From the NCBI GenBank assembly GCA_963741315.1, contig CAVUHK010000008.1:1-64000 (forward strand): a DNA stretch of 64,000 bases, read 5' to 3'. A model generated the notes under the pieces. That model ran no database searches. It was not told where the DNA came from and saw only the letters and a program-made list of their open reading frames with translations. Origin of the DNA: PALSA-1003 sp963741315. GTDB lineage: Bacteria; Pseudomonadota; Gammaproteobacteria; Burkholderiales; Casimicrobiaceae. This document shows, in pieces, positions 27,056-37,986 of the stretch; the stretch's first letter is position 1; each line of letters begins with the position of its first letter. The translations under genes and the position numbers were made by a program.

Positions 27056-27877
27056 ATGGCCAATCAAAGCGAAGTCACGAACATGGCGCTGTTCTGCGAT
27101 TTCGAGAACGTCGCGCTCGGAGTACAGGACGCCAAGTACGAAAAATTCGACATCGGCAAGGTCATCGAGCGGCTGCTGCTCAAGGGCAGCATCGTGGTCA
27201 AGAAGGCGTACTGCGACTGGGACCGCTACAAGTCGTTCAAGGCGCCGATGCACGAGGCCTCCTTCGAGCTCATAGAGATCCCGCACGTGCGCCAGTCGGG
27301 CAAGAATTCCGCCGACATCCGCATGGTCGTCGACGCGCTGGACCTGTGCTACACCAAGGCGCACGTCGACACCTTCGTGATCATCAGCGGCGATTCGGAC
27401 TTTTCGCCCTTGGTGTCGAAGCTGCGCGAGAACGCCAAGCGAGTCATCGGCGTCGGCGTCAAGAATTCGACTTCGGACCTGCTGATCGCCAACTGCGACG
27501 AATTCATCTTCTACGACGACCTGGTGCGCCAGCAGAAGAAGACGACCGCGCGCCGGGCGTCGCCCAAGGCCGCGGCTGCCGCCGAAGGCGCTCCACCGGC
27601 GGGTAAAGGCGACGAAACCCGCCGCCAGGAAGCGATCGATCTGATCGGAGAGACGCTCGAGGCGCTGATCGCCGAGCGTGGCGAAGACGAGAAAGTATGG
27701 GGATCGATGGTCAAGCAGGCGCTCAAGCGGCGCAAGCCCGGATTCGCCGAGTCCTTCTACGGATTTCGCTCGTTCAACGGGCTGCTCGAGGAAGCGGAAC
27801 GTCGCAGTGTGCTCAAACTCGAGCGCGACGAAAAATCCGGCGGCTATATCGTGCGGCTGGGCACATCGCTGGAGTGA
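27056..27877 (+). CDS. NYN domain protein with C-terminal LOTUS/OST-HTH domain
   Basis: A 273-residue protein. Residues 10-155 form a PIN-like NYN nuclease domain (LabA/DUF88 type) with acidic residues D15 (FCDFEN), D87 (SADIRM), D113 and D115 (ISGDSDFSPLV). A charged Ala-rich linker (160-186) leads to a winged-helix LOTUS/OST-HTH domain (about 188-270) with YGFRSFNGLLEEAE. The combination suggests an RNA-binding ribonuclease; the target is unknown. ATG 27056 is preferred; ATG 27083 is an alternative. The cytochrome gene follows after 5 bases. Confidence 0.92.
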   Translation: MANQSEVTNMALFCDFENVALGVQDAKYEKFDIGKVIERLLLKGSIVVKKAYCDWDRYKSFKAPMHEASFELIEIPHVRQSGKNSADIRMVVDALDLCYTKAHVDTFVIISGDSDFSPLVSKLRENAKRVIGVGVKNSTSDLLIANCDEFIFYDDLVRQQKKTTARRASPKAAAAAEGAPPAGKGDETRRQEAIDLIGETLEALIAERGEDEKVWGSMVKQALKRRKPGFAESFYGFRSFNGLLEEAERRSVLKLERDEKSGGYIVRLGTSLE

Positions 27878-27882
27878 ACGCG

Positions 27883-28719
27883 ATGCGCGCACGATCGCTG
27901 ATCGCTGCGTTCGGCCTGACGCTCGCATGCGCTGCGATCGCCAATGAGCCCGCACTGACGATCACGACCGCCGCTGGAACGATGAGCTTCGCACCGGCGG
28001 CGCTGGTGGCCATGCCCTCGGCGACGACGGTGACCATTCCAAACGACGTCGCCTACAAGCGCGAGATGATGTTCCACGCGGTGCCTATGGCGTCGCTGCT
28101 GGCGGGCGTCACGGCCGACCAGTCGATCCGCTTCGTGGCCACCGACGGCTTCGTGGCGACCTTGCCCGCGGCGCCGTTGCTCGCGCGCGGCGATGGCGCC
28201 GCCGCCTACCTCGCCATCGAGTCGACCGATGCGCCGTGGCCGCCGCTGAAGGCCGGCGAACCCGCCACCGCAGGGCCGTTCTACATGGTGTGGCTGCGGC
28301 CCGAGCGCGGTGCCATCACGCAGGAGCAGTGGCCCTATCAGATCGCGCGCATCGAAGTCGTCGCCCCGCTCGCGAAGCGCTACCCGATGATGTTGCCCAG
28401 CGCGGGCTTGTCGGCGACCAACCCGGCCCGGCGCGGCTATGACGTATTCGCCCGCAATTGCGCGGTCTGCCACACGCTCAATCTCGGCGGCGACGCAACC
28501 ATCGGGCCGGACCTGAACCTGCCCTACAACCCCACCGAGTACATGCGCGTCGATGCGCTGCGCCGGCTGATCCGCGATCCGCAGTCGCTGCGCCGCTGGC
28601 CCGCGTCGAAAATGCCCGCGTTTTCCACCAAGGCCATGAGCGATCGCGACCTGACCGATCTGCTTGCCTATCTGCGGCATATGGCCGACCGCAAGTCCGC
28701 GGCGGCCGCCGCGAAATAG
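27883..28719 (+). CDS. Periplasmic c-type cytochrome with N-terminal molybdopterin-oxidoreductase-like domain
   Basis: A 278-residue exported protein (signal MRARSLIAAFGLTLACAAIA). Residues 25-165 resemble the molybdopterin-binding oxidoreductase fold (LTITTAAGTMSFAPAALVAM, QEQWPYQIARIEVV), though no cofactor-binding cysteine is seen. Residues 180-270 are a monohaem cytochrome c domain with CAVCH (C193, C196, H197) and a distal methionine candidate in SKMPAF. ATG 27883 has GGAG at the right spacing; GTG 27874 overlaps the upstream stop as an alternative. It probably carries electrons in the periplasm; the partner is unknown. Confidence 0.9.
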   Translation: MRARSLIAAFGLTLACAAIANEPALTITTAAGTMSFAPAALVAMPSATTVTIPNDVAYKREMMFHAVPMASLLAGVTADQSIRFVATDGFVATLPAAPLLARGDGAAAYLAIESTDAPWPPLKAGEPATAGPFYMVWLRPERGAITQEQWPYQIARIEVVAPLAKRYPMMLPSAGLSATNPARRGYDVFARNCAVCHTLNLGGDATIGPDLNLPYNPTEYMRVDALRRLIRDPQSLRRWPASKMPAFSTKAMSDRDLTDLLAYLRHMADRKSAAAAAK

Positions 28720-28738
28720 TCGCGGGGAGGCAGCGCGC

Positions 28739-29173
28739 ATGCCTTGGGCACCGGGGCTGCTCGCATTCCTGGTCGGTGCGGCGCTGCTTGCCGCGCCGTG
28801 GTGGTCGTCGCGACTGCCCGCGTCCGACTATCCGCTGGTGATCGTGCTGGGCTGCCTGTTCGCGGCTTTTGGCGCGTACGCCGCACTGCCCGACCGATTC
28901 GCTCGCTTGCGTACGTTCGTGTTCGCGCTCGCGATGGGTGCGTTCGGCACGGTGTGCGCAGCGTTGACGCTGACGCCGTTCAGGCCGGATGCCAACGGTT
29001 ACTACACCATCGGCGGCGTCGCGGGCTTCGTCATCAGTGGGCCGATGCCGTGGTGGGCGCGCATCGTTGCCGGATGCTTTGCGTTGCTCATGCTGGGCGT
29101 CGCGGCGCTGGGTTTTTGGGGATTGCTGCGCGACCTGCTTGGCGGGCGCCGTCCGGACGACGGCTCAGACTGA
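28739..29173 (+). CDS. Hypothetical four-helix membrane protein
   Basis: A 144-residue protein with four hydrophobic segments (about residues 5-20, 28-45, 55-75 and 100-130) and no recognised domain. GGGGAGG lies 8 bases before the ATG. It follows the cytochrome c gene by 19 bp on the same strand, so it may be its membrane partner or simply share the transcript. The C-terminus is short and charged (GGRRPDDGSD). Confidence 0.7.
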   Translation: MPWAPGLLAFLVGAALLAAPWWSSRLPASDYPLVIVLGCLFAAFGAYAALPDRFARLRTFVFALAMGAFGTVCAALTLTPFRPDANGYYTIGGVAGFVISGPMPWWARIVAGCFALLMLGVAALGFWGLLRDLLGGRRPDDGSD

Positions 29174-29205
29174 ACCGTCGTCCGGAGCGCGCAGGTAAGC
29201 TAGGT

Positions 29206-29649
29206 TCAACCCGTGGCCGCCGCGGCAGCGTTCTGGATGTGCAAGGGCCGGGCATCCTGCATCGGCGGCGCGATGTTGCCCGCGCTGGCGACTTGATAGC
29301 CTGCCATCACCATGACGCCCACGATCGCGACCAGCGCGAGCAGCGCGCCGATATCGTCGAACCAGCGGGGCATCCTGATCCACGAGAGCGCCGGGCGCGG
29401 CGCGTCGTCGTTGGCGCAGGGCGGAATCCATTCGATGGTCGAGCGCGCGGTCGATTCGATCACGGTCATGCCATGGCTTTGCAGGCGGTGCTCCTGGCCG
29501 GCGCGCAACCATACGTCGTCCAGGTTGCCGCTGCTGGTCGCCCACACGAGTCCGTCGTGGACGCGAAGCGTCCCGCGCCGTCCGGCGGGCACCACCATGG
29601 TCCTGCCGGCGTCCAGTAGAGTCGTTCCAAATGCGAGCCTGATTGTCAT
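29206..29649 (-). CDS. DUF2917 domain-containing protein
   Basis: A 147-residue protein. Residues 1-75 match the cupin-like DUF2917 pattern (GRRGTLRVHDGLVWATSSGN, VWLRAGQEHRL). A hydrophobic segment near residues 105-125 (ALLALVAIVGVMVMAGYQVA) is probably a membrane anchor. ATG 29649 has GAGG upstream. DUF2917 genes commonly sit divergently beside a GcvA-like LysR regulator, as here, so the neighbour probably regulates it. The biochemical role is unknown. Confidence 0.88.
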   Translation of the reverse strand: MTIRLAFGTTLLDAGRTMVVPAGRRGTLRVHDGLVWATSSGNLDDVWLRAGQEHRLQSHGMTVIESTARSTIEWIPPCANDDAPRPALSWIRMPRWFDDIGALLALVAIVGVMVMAGYQVASAGNIAPPMQDARPLHIQNAAAAATG

Positions 29650-29736
29650 GTTTTCCTCACGGGAATGGCGTGTTCGATGCCTGGCCAGTCTATGAAAATA
29701 GGGTGGCCTCCACAATCGATTTGTTTTGCGTTATAT

Positions 29737-29753
29737 TGTGAGTAATATTCACA
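29737..29753. promoter_or_regulatory. Palindrome in the DUF2917/LysR divergent promoter
   Basis: TGTGA-N7-TCACA lies 16 bases before the LysR ATG within an AT-rich stretch. LysR regulators bind interrupted palindromes, usually T-N11-A, so this is a reasonable autoregulatory operator. It resembles a Crp site, but the spacer is seven rather than six. Confidence 0.5.
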
Positions 29754-29769
29754 TTATCGGTACTGTCGG

Positions 29770-30717
29770 ATGGCCGAGAAGCTGCCCCACATGCAGGCGT
29801 TGCGCGCCTTCGAAGCGGCGGCGCGTACGCGCAGCCTGACCCGCGCCGCGGAATCGCTGCATCTCACGCATGGCGCGATCAGCCACCAGATCAAGGCGCT
29901 GGAGGCGGATCTCGGCGTGACCCTGGTCGAACGCGCAGGCCGAGGCATTCGCCTGACCGACGTGGGCGAGCGTTTCGCAGGGCAGGTGCGCTCGGCGCTC
30001 GCCTTGCTCGGCGATGCGGTGCGCGAAGCGAGCGATCGAGCGAATCCCCGGCAATTGCGGGTGAGCGTCATGCCGTCATTCGCGGCACGCTGGTTTTTGC
30101 CGCGGATCGGACGCTTCATCGCCGCGCACCCGGAGGTCGACCTGGACGTGCGGGCCAGCGCCACGCTCGTCGATTTTCGCCGCGACGACGTCGACGTCGC
30201 CGTGCGCTACGGCCGCGGCCACTACCCGGGACTCGGCGTCGAGCACCTGATGAACGACATCTATTTTGCCGTCTGCAGTCCGCGCCTCGCGGGCGGCAAA
30301 CTGCCGGCGCGACCCGCCGATCTGGCGAACTACACGCTCTTGCGCTCCGACGGCCGGTTCTGGCATCCGTGGTTCGCCGCGGCTGGGCTGGACCTGCCGG
30401 AGCCGACTCGCGGGCCGATTTTCGACGACGATTCGCACCTGATGCAGGCCGCGATCGAGGGGCAGGGAATCGCTCTGGCGCGCACTTCACTCATCGGCAC
30501 CGACCTCGTCAACCGCGTGCTGGTCCGCCTGTTCGACGTAACGCTGCCCTCGCCGAACCAGTATTACCTGGTCTATCCGCAGCGATCGGTCGATTCACCC
30601 AAGCTCGCGCTGTTCAGGGCATGGCTCAAACGCGAAATCGCGGAAGACGACGGCGGCGCGGTGCTGCTGGAAAAGTCTCCGCGCAAGGCGTCGCGGGAAC
30701 GCGTCGCAAAGACGTAG
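29770..30717 (+). CDS. LysR-family transcriptional regulator (GcvA-like)
   Basis: A 315-residue regulator with the N-terminal helix-turn-helix (MQALRAFEAAARTRSLTRAA, ESLHLTHGAISHQIKALEAD) and a two-lobed effector domain (about 90-295). The sequence resembles GcvA-type LTTRs. It is divergent from the DUF2917 gene with a palindrome between them, the usual arrangement for LysR control of a neighbour. The effector is unknown. Confidence 0.94.
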   Translation: MAEKLPHMQALRAFEAAARTRSLTRAAESLHLTHGAISHQIKALEADLGVTLVERAGRGIRLTDVGERFAGQVRSALALLGDAVREASDRANPRQLRVSVMPSFAARWFLPRIGRFIAAHPEVDLDVRASATLVDFRRDDVDVAVRYGRGHYPGLGVEHLMNDIYFAVCSPRLAGGKLPARPADLANYTLLRSDGRFWHPWFAAAGLDLPEPTRGPIFDDDSHLMQAAIEGQGIALARTSLIGTDLVNRVLVRLFDVTLPSPNQYYLVYPQRSVDSPKLALFRAWLKREIAEDDGGAVLLEKSPRKASRERVAKT

Positions 30718-30791
30718 CTCGGTCTCGTGCCTCGCTTCGCACTTTTGGCCATAATGCCGTCCATGCCGACGAACCTGGCGAGCACATCCGC

Positions 30792-31574
30792 ATGCAACTG
30801 ACCGACAAGGTCGCAGTCATCACCGGAGCCGCGCAGGGCATCGGTGCCGCATGCGCGCGTGCGTTTGCGCGTGCTGGTGCGCGGGTCGTGGTGAGCGACG
30901 TCAACGATGCCGCTGGCGCGGCAGTCGCCGAGGAAATCGCGACCGCGGGCGCAGAGGCGCTGTACAGGCGCGCCGATGTCGGCAACAAGGGTGACGCGGA
31001 TGCGCTGATCGAATTCGCGGTCGGGCGGTTCGGCCGACTCGACATCCTGGTCAACAACGCCGGCATCGTGCACACCGCGGAATTCCTCGATCTGACTGAG
31101 GCGGATTTCGATCGCGTGCTGCGGGTCAATCTGAAGGGCGCTTTCCTGTGCGCCCAGGCGGCCGCGCGACAAATGGTCAAGCAACCACCGGGGGTCCATG
31201 GCGCGCGCGGCGTGATCATCAACATGTCCAGCGTCAACGCAGTGCTGGCGATTGCCAATCAGGTTCCATATACCGTCAGCAAGGGCGGGGTCAATCAGTT
31301 GACCAAGGTGATGGCGATTGGGCTTGCCTCCCAGGGTATCCGCGCAGTGGGCATCGGCCCGGGGTCGATTGCCACCGAAATGCTCAAGGCAGCGGTGTTG
31401 ACCAGCGACTCGGCGCGCGCACGCATCATGTCGCGCACGCCGCTCGGTCGTCTCGGGGAACCGGACGAGATCGCAGAACTGGCGGTGTTTCTCGCCAGCG
31501 ATCATGCGGCCTACATCACCGGCACGACGATCTACCCCGACGGCGGGCGACTCGGCCTGAACTACACGATGTAG
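30792..31574 (+). CDS. SDR-family oxidoreductase
   Basis: A 260-residue classical short-chain dehydrogenase: cofactor motif TGAAQGIG (11-18), NNAG (88-91), catalytic S147 in NMSS, Y160 and K164 in YTVSK. D36 in VVVSDVND after the second strand suggests NAD(H). ATG 30792 gives the normal family N-terminus. The C-terminus ends GGRLGLNYTM, as in 3-oxoacyl reductase or sugar dehydrogenase relatives. It stands 74 bp after the LysR gene on the same strand; the substrate is not predictable. Confidence 0.93.
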   Translation: MQLTDKVAVITGAAQGIGAACARAFARAGARVVVSDVNDAAGAAVAEEIATAGAEALYRRADVGNKGDADALIEFAVGRFGRLDILVNNAGIVHTAEFLDLTEADFDRVLRVNLKGAFLCAQAAARQMVKQPPGVHGARGVIINMSSVNAVLAIANQVPYTVSKGGVNQLTKVMAIGLASQGIRAVGIGPGSIATEMLKAAVLTSDSARARIMSRTPLGRLGEPDEIAELAVFLASDHAAYITGTTIYPDGGRLGLNYTM

Positions 31575-31620
31575 CGGGAGCGGTCGCCGAATCGATGGAT
31601 CAGCGCTCGGCCTGGGGACC

Positions 31621-32508
31621 TTAGGGAGCAGCCTGCAACGTGCGCATCATGTCCTGGGCGTTGCGCGGCGCCATTTCCTTCGCCGTGTTGTCGAAGTAGC
31701 AGAAGACGTCGCGCGCAGCGCCGACGGCAGCGCTCGCCGCGACGATCTTGCGCGCATCCGGCGGCTCGCTCCCCTCGCTCCAGAGGCGAACGCGACTGCT
31801 CCAGCGAGCGATGGTCTGGTCGGCATATCCGCTGACATACAGCTTTTCGTCGCCATGCAGCCGAACGTAGACGAAGTCGGCGGTCACGTCCTCGTATTGC
31901 GGCCACTTGCCTGCCGTGTCGGCGATGACCAGCGCCACGCCGTGTTCGCGCAGCAACGCCACAAACGACGGATCGACGAAGCTGTCGTTCCTGACCTCCA
32001 TCGCATGGCGCAGCGGCCGCTTCGGACCGAAGTCCACTTCCGAGCGACCTTCGACCTTGGCGTCATGCGTGCAAGCCAGCGAGCATGCCTCGTCGGTGTC
32101 ATGCGGCAAGGCTTCGAGGAAATGCCTCAGCAGCGCTTCGTCGTAGCGCATGAACGGCGGCAATTGCCAGAGTACGGGGCCGAGCTTTTCGCGAAGATTG
32201 GCAACGCCGGAGGCGAAGAAGTTCGCAAGCGGGGCGTCTGCATCGCGCAATCGCAGCACGTGCGTGATGAACTTCGGCGCCTTGACACTGAACACGAAGT
32301 CATCGGGTGTATCGGCGTACCAGCTCGCGTAACTCGACGGCCGCTGCAACGAATAGAACGAGCCATTGAGCTCGATGGTCGGAAGTGCGCGCGAGGCGTA
32401 CTCGAGTTCGCGCTTCTGCGGCAGGTCGTGCGGATAGAACACACCTCGCCATGGTTCATAGCGCCACCCGGAAATGCCGACGCGAACGATTCCTGCCTTG
32501 GCCGGCAT
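31621..32508 (-). CDS. DUF72 domain-containing protein
   Basis: A 295-residue TIM-barrel-like protein of the YecE/DUF72 family. It starts VRVGISGWRYEPWRGVFYP, followed by IELNGSFYSLQRPSSY and FVYVRLHGDEKLYVSGY, all hallmark segments. The family role is unresolved. It starts 21 bp downstream of thiC on the same strand, so it could be cotranscribed and fall under the TPP riboswitch. Confidence 0.92.
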   Translation of the reverse strand: MPAKAGIVRVGISGWRYEPWRGVFYPHDLPQKRELEYASRALPTIELNGSFYSLQRPSSYASWYADTPDDFVFSVKAPKFITHVLRLRDADAPLANFFASGVANLREKLGPVLWQLPPFMRYDEALLRHFLEALPHDTDEACSLACTHDAKVEGRSEVDFGPKRPLRHAMEVRNDSFVDPSFVALLREHGVALVIADTAGKWPQYEDVTADFVYVRLHGDEKLYVSGYADQTIARWSSRVRLWSEGSEPPDARKIVAASAAVGAARDVFCYFDNTAKEMAPRNAQDMMRTLQAAP

Positions 32509-32529
32509 GAGTTCGACCGAAGCTTCCTG

Positions 32530-34413
<1,884 letters not shown>

Positions 34414-34475
34414 GGTGCTCCTCTGCAGCAGCGTGGCTGGGACGGCGCAGGGGAGCGGGTAGGGGCGCTGCACGC

Positions 34476-34568
34476 TTCCCCGCGCCGGCATTATCCGCAC
34501 GGGTACCAAGGGTGTGATCTCACCGGTTCGGCGGCTTACTGCTGCGCCGGACACGGACCCCTAGCGTA
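34476..34568 (-). promoter_or_regulatory. TPP riboswitch (THI element) of thiC
   Basis: Read on the minus strand, the region contains in order TAGGGGTCC, CGGTGAGATCACACCC, GGTACCCGTGCGGATAATGC and CGGCGCGGGGAA. These match the conserved GGGGU, CUGAGA, ACCC and GAACCUGAUCNGGNUAAUNCCNGCGNAGGGA blocks of TPP riboswitches, with the usual spacing. The last block lies about 60 bp before the thiC ATG, allowing control of translation or termination. Confidence 0.92.
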
Positions 34569-34584
34569 AGCACTCACCTTACGC
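34564..34584. repeat. Inverted repeat just upstream of the riboswitch
   Basis: GCGTAAG, spacer CACTCAC, CTTACGC: perfect 7-bp arms that overlap the riboswitch 5' edge by a few bases. It could be a leader hairpin extending the aptamer or a protein-binding site at the thiC promoter. Confidence 0.5.
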
Positions 34585-34702
34585 CAAAGCGAAGGTTGCG
34601 GCAACCCGACGAGGCTCGCTCGGTGCGCGTCCCGACACTCGCGCCGGCCATGAACAAGTGCTAATGTGACCGCGCGCAATCGTCACTATGGGGGAGCGAA
34701 CC

Positions 34703-35747
34703 ATGGCTGTCGTACGTGGTATCGGAGCAGGCGTCGTCCGGATACTGATGGTCGCTGCGCTGGCCGGAGCGATCGCCGCTCCGGTCGCGGCGCAGGAAGT
34801 CACCGTCTTGTGCAATTTCGAGGTCGACTGGTGCGAGGCGCTGAAAGCGACGTACGAGAAGACCACGGGATTGAAGGCGGTGTTTATCCGCCGCTCCGAC
34901 GGCGAGAGCCTGGCGCAGATCCGGGCCGAGAAGGGCAATCCACGCGCGGACATCTACCACGCCGCCGAATCGGCGTCGGCGAAAGCGCTGGCGGCGGAAG
35001 GATTGCTCGAGGCGTACAAGTCGCCGTACGTCGCCGACCTGCACGATTGGGCGCAGCGCATCGCCGAGGACAACAAGTACTTCCAGACGCCGATCTATAC
35101 CGGGCGTGCTGGGCTACGGCTACAACACCGAGCTCCTGGCGAAGAACAAGATGCCCGAGCCCAAATGCTGGAAGGACTTGATCAATCCCGCGTTCAGGAA
35201 CGAGATCCAGATGGCGAATCCGGGCACCTCGGGCACCGCCTTCAACATGGTCTCGACCATCCTGCAGTTGATGGGTGAAGACGAAGGCTTCAAGTTCCTC
35301 GCCGCCATGAACAAGAACGTCAACCAGTACACGCGCTCCGGCAGCGCCGGCATTCGCGCGGCGGCCAAGGGCGAGACGACGATTGGCATCACTTTCCTGC
35401 ACGACTCGGTCGCACAGGCGGTGCAGGGCTATCCGATCAAGACCGTCGCGCCGTGCGAAGGTACCGGCTACGAAATCATCTCCTCGTCGATCATCAAGGG
35501 TGGTCCCAATCCGGAAGGCGCGAAGAAATGGATGGACTTCGTGCTTTCGCCCGCGGGCCAGAACGTGGCGCTCACGGTCAACAAGTTCCAGATTCCATCG
35601 AACAAGAACGCCCAGATCCATCCGCTGGCCCCGAAATTTTCCGAGGTGAAGCTGCTCAAGATCGACCTCGACAAGTACGGCTCGAAGGAAGGTCGCGAGC
35701 GCCTGCTCTCGCGCTGGGAGAACGAGGTGTTCAAAGCGCCGAAATGA
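34703..35747 (+). pseudogene. Fe(III)-type ABC transporter substrate-binding protein (frameshifted)
   Basis: Two frames make one 347-residue receptor: signal peptide and first lobe (MAVVRGIGAGVVRILMVAAL, AQEVTVLCNFEVDWCEALK) to about 35101, then LGYGYNTELLAKNK onward. Removing one G from the GGG at 35102-35104 gives TPIYTG-VLGYGYN, joining them. Features match extracellular solute-binding proteins of Fe(III) systems. The start at 34703 has GGGGAG upstream (34688 is an alternative). The permease gene follows after 47 bp. If the shift is real, this importer has lost its receptor; a read error is more likely. Confidence 0.88.
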
Positions 35748-35794
35748 GCGCCTTGCGTCGCGGCGAGAAACGGCAAGGCTGAGCGCGCGGGCCG

Positions 35795-37966
35795 ATGCAC
35801 GGTGCCATCGGCCGCTGGGTCGCGGTTGCGTGGTTCGGCTTCGCGGTGCTGCCGTGGAGCGCGATCGGCGGCAGCGGTTTCTTTTCGATGCAGTGGCTGG
35901 GCCAGTATCCCCTGGCCCCTGCCGCCGCGCCCGCGGCGGTACTGCTCGCGTGGCACGGCCGCCTCTGGTTCCTGCCGCTCGGTCTGGTGTTGCTCGCGCT
36001 GCTGGCGCTGGCGGCGCTGCGCGCAAAACCCTCCACCGATCCTGACTCGCGGCTGCGCGCTTCGCTGCCGCTGATCGTTGCCGGCATCTGCGGGCTGCTG
36101 TCGATCCTGGCGATCGCGCTGGCGATCGACATCAACGGGTGGCGCTGGCAGCCACTGGCGGCGTTGTTCGGCGCGCTGCCGCGACGGCAGCCGGGGCTCG
36201 GCTACGGGGCGCTGGTGGTCACCGCCGCGCTGCTGGTCCTGCTCTGCCAAGGGCTGGCGCTGCGTGGCTGGGCCAAGGGCAACGCCTTCGTCAGTTGCGC
36301 CATCGGATTGACGATTGCACTGGTCGTGCTGTTCACACTCTATCCGCTCGCCCGCATGTTCCTGTCGGCATTCCTCGACTCGGCGGGCAATCCTTCGCTG
36401 ACGGCGTTGATCGCGCGCATCGGCAGCAGCAAGATCTGGGGCTACGGTGGCATCGTCTGGAACACCATCAAGCTCGGGCTGCTGACCGCGTCGTCCGCAA
36501 CCCTGCTTGCGCTGTGCTTCGTGCTGATCGTGACGCGCACGCACTTCCACGCGCGACGCCTGATCCGGGTGCTGTCGATCCTGCCGATGATCACGCCACC
36601 CTTTGTCATCGGCCTGGCGCTGATACTGTTGTTTGGGCGCTCCGGCGCGGTCAATGCATTGCTCGAATGGGGCTTCGACATCCGGCCCACGCGCTGGATC
36701 TACGGCTTGCCGGGCGTGTGGCTGGCGCAGACCCTCGCGCTTACGCCGGTCGCGTATCTGGTGCTGGTTGGCATCGCCGAAGGCATCGGTCCGACGCTCG
36801 AAGAGGCGGCGCAAACCTTGCGTGCATCGCCGACGCAGATCTTCAAGAGCATCACGCTGCCGCTGCTGGCGCCCGGCATCACCAACGCGTTTCTGATCGT
36901 ATTCATCGAGAGCCTCGCCGACTTCGGCAATCCGCTGCTGCTTGGCGGCAACCTCGAGGTGTTGTCGACGGCGATCTATTTCGCGGTTGTCGGCGTCCAG
37001 CAGGACACGGGTCGCGCCGCGGTGCTGGCGATCATCCTGCTCGCGCTCTCGCTGACGCTGTTCGTGGTCCAGCGCCGCCTGCTCGCGCGACGAAGCTTCG
37101 TGACCGTCAGCGGAAAGGGCGACGGCGGGCTGCACACGCCCCTGCCGTCCTCCATCACCGGCGTCGCCGCGGCTTTGGCGCTGCCGTGGGCTGCGCTGGC
37201 GATCGTGATCTACGCCATGATTTTCGCCGGCGGCTTTTTCGAGAAGTGGGGCCTCAACCACGCGTTGACGCTGCGCCACTACGGCACTGCGTTCGGTATT
37301 GCGCTCGAGAATGGCAAGCTGCTCTGGACCGGAGGTGCTTGGCCGTCGCTGTTCACGACGCTGACCATCGCCGTGATCGCGGCGCCGCTGACGGCCGCAT
37401 TCGGATTGACGGTGGCCTACCTGCTCGACCGGCAGCGCTTCTCCGGCAAGCGCGCGTTCGAGTTCATGGCGATGCTCAATTTTGCCGTGCCGGGTACCGT
37501 GGTCGGCATCGCCTACATTCTCGCGTTCAACGCGCCGCCGATCGAACTGGCGTATACCGGCCTCATCCTGGTGGCTTGCTTCGTGTTCCGCGACATGACC
37601 ACCGGCATGCGCGCCGGCCTCGCCGCGTTGAGCCAGATCGATCCCAGCCTCGATGAAGCCTCCGCGACGCTGGGCGCGGGCACCTTCACCTCGATCCGGC
37701 GCGTCATCCTGCCGCTGATACGTCCGGCGGTGGTCGCGGCGCTGGTCTACAGCTTCATCAGCGCCATGACCTCGATTTCGGCAGTGATCTTCCTGACCAG
37801 TCCGCGCTTCGACATGGCCACGGTCAACATCGTCGGTCGCGCCGAGGTGGGCGAATACGGATACGCGACCGCCTACGCGTCGGTACTGATCGTGTTGATG
37901 GTGCTCGCGGTGATGCTGATCCGAGTACTGGTCGGGACACGGCAGACGTTGCGGCGCGTGGGCTGA
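35795..37966 (+). CDS. Fe(III)-type ABC transporter permease, two-domain, with N-terminal extension
   Basis: A 723-residue membrane protein with two fused permease halves. The EAA-type docking loops are TLEEAAQTLRASPTQIFKS and SLDEASATLGAGTFTSIRR. The N-terminal 170 residues add about four extra hydrophobic spans ahead of the first permease domain; this longer form occurs in some betaproteobacterial iron-type importers. The receptor gene is directly upstream, but no ATPase gene follows: the next gene is convergent. It may therefore depend on an ATPase encoded elsewhere, for example that at 22.1-23.2 kb. Confidence 0.92.
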   Translation: MHGAIGRWVAVAWFGFAVLPWSAIGGSGFFSMQWLGQYPLAPAAAPAAVLLAWHGRLWFLPLGLVLLALLALAALRAKPSTDPDSRLRASLPLIVAGICGLLSILAIALAIDINGWRWQPLAALFGALPRRQPGLGYGALVVTAALLVLLCQGLALRGWAKGNAFVSCAIGLTIALVVLFTLYPLARMFLSAFLDSAGNPSLTALIARIGSSKIWGYGGIVWNTIKLGLLTASSATLLALCFVLIVTRTHFHARRLIRVLSILPMITPPFVIGLALILLFGRSGAVNALLEWGFDIRPTRWIYGLPGVWLAQTLALTPVAYLVLVGIAEGIGPTLEEAAQTLRASPTQIFKSITLPLLAPGITNAFLIVFIESLADFGNPLLLGGNLEVLSTAIYFAVVGVQQDTGRAAVLAIILLALSLTLFVVQRRLLARRSFVTVSGKGDGGLHTPLPSSITGVAAALALPWAALAIVIYAMIFAGGFFEKWGLNHALTLRHYGTAFGIALENGKLLWTGGAWPSLFTTLTIAVIAAPLTAAFGLTVAYLLDRQRFSGKRAFEFMAMLNFAVPGTVVGIAYILAFNAPPIELAYTGLILVACFVFRDMTTGMRAGLAALSQIDPSLDEASATLGAGTFTSIRRVILPLIRPAVVAALVYSFISAMTSISAVIFLTSPRFDMATVNIVGRAEVGEYGYATAYASVLIVLMVLAVMLIRVLVGTRQTLRRVG

Positions 37967-37986
37967 CTAACGCCCGACCGCACGAA

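Noticed and set aside
29737..29753. Crp-binding site
   Set aside because: The half-sites fit but the spacer is seven rather than six; a LysR operator explains the position better.
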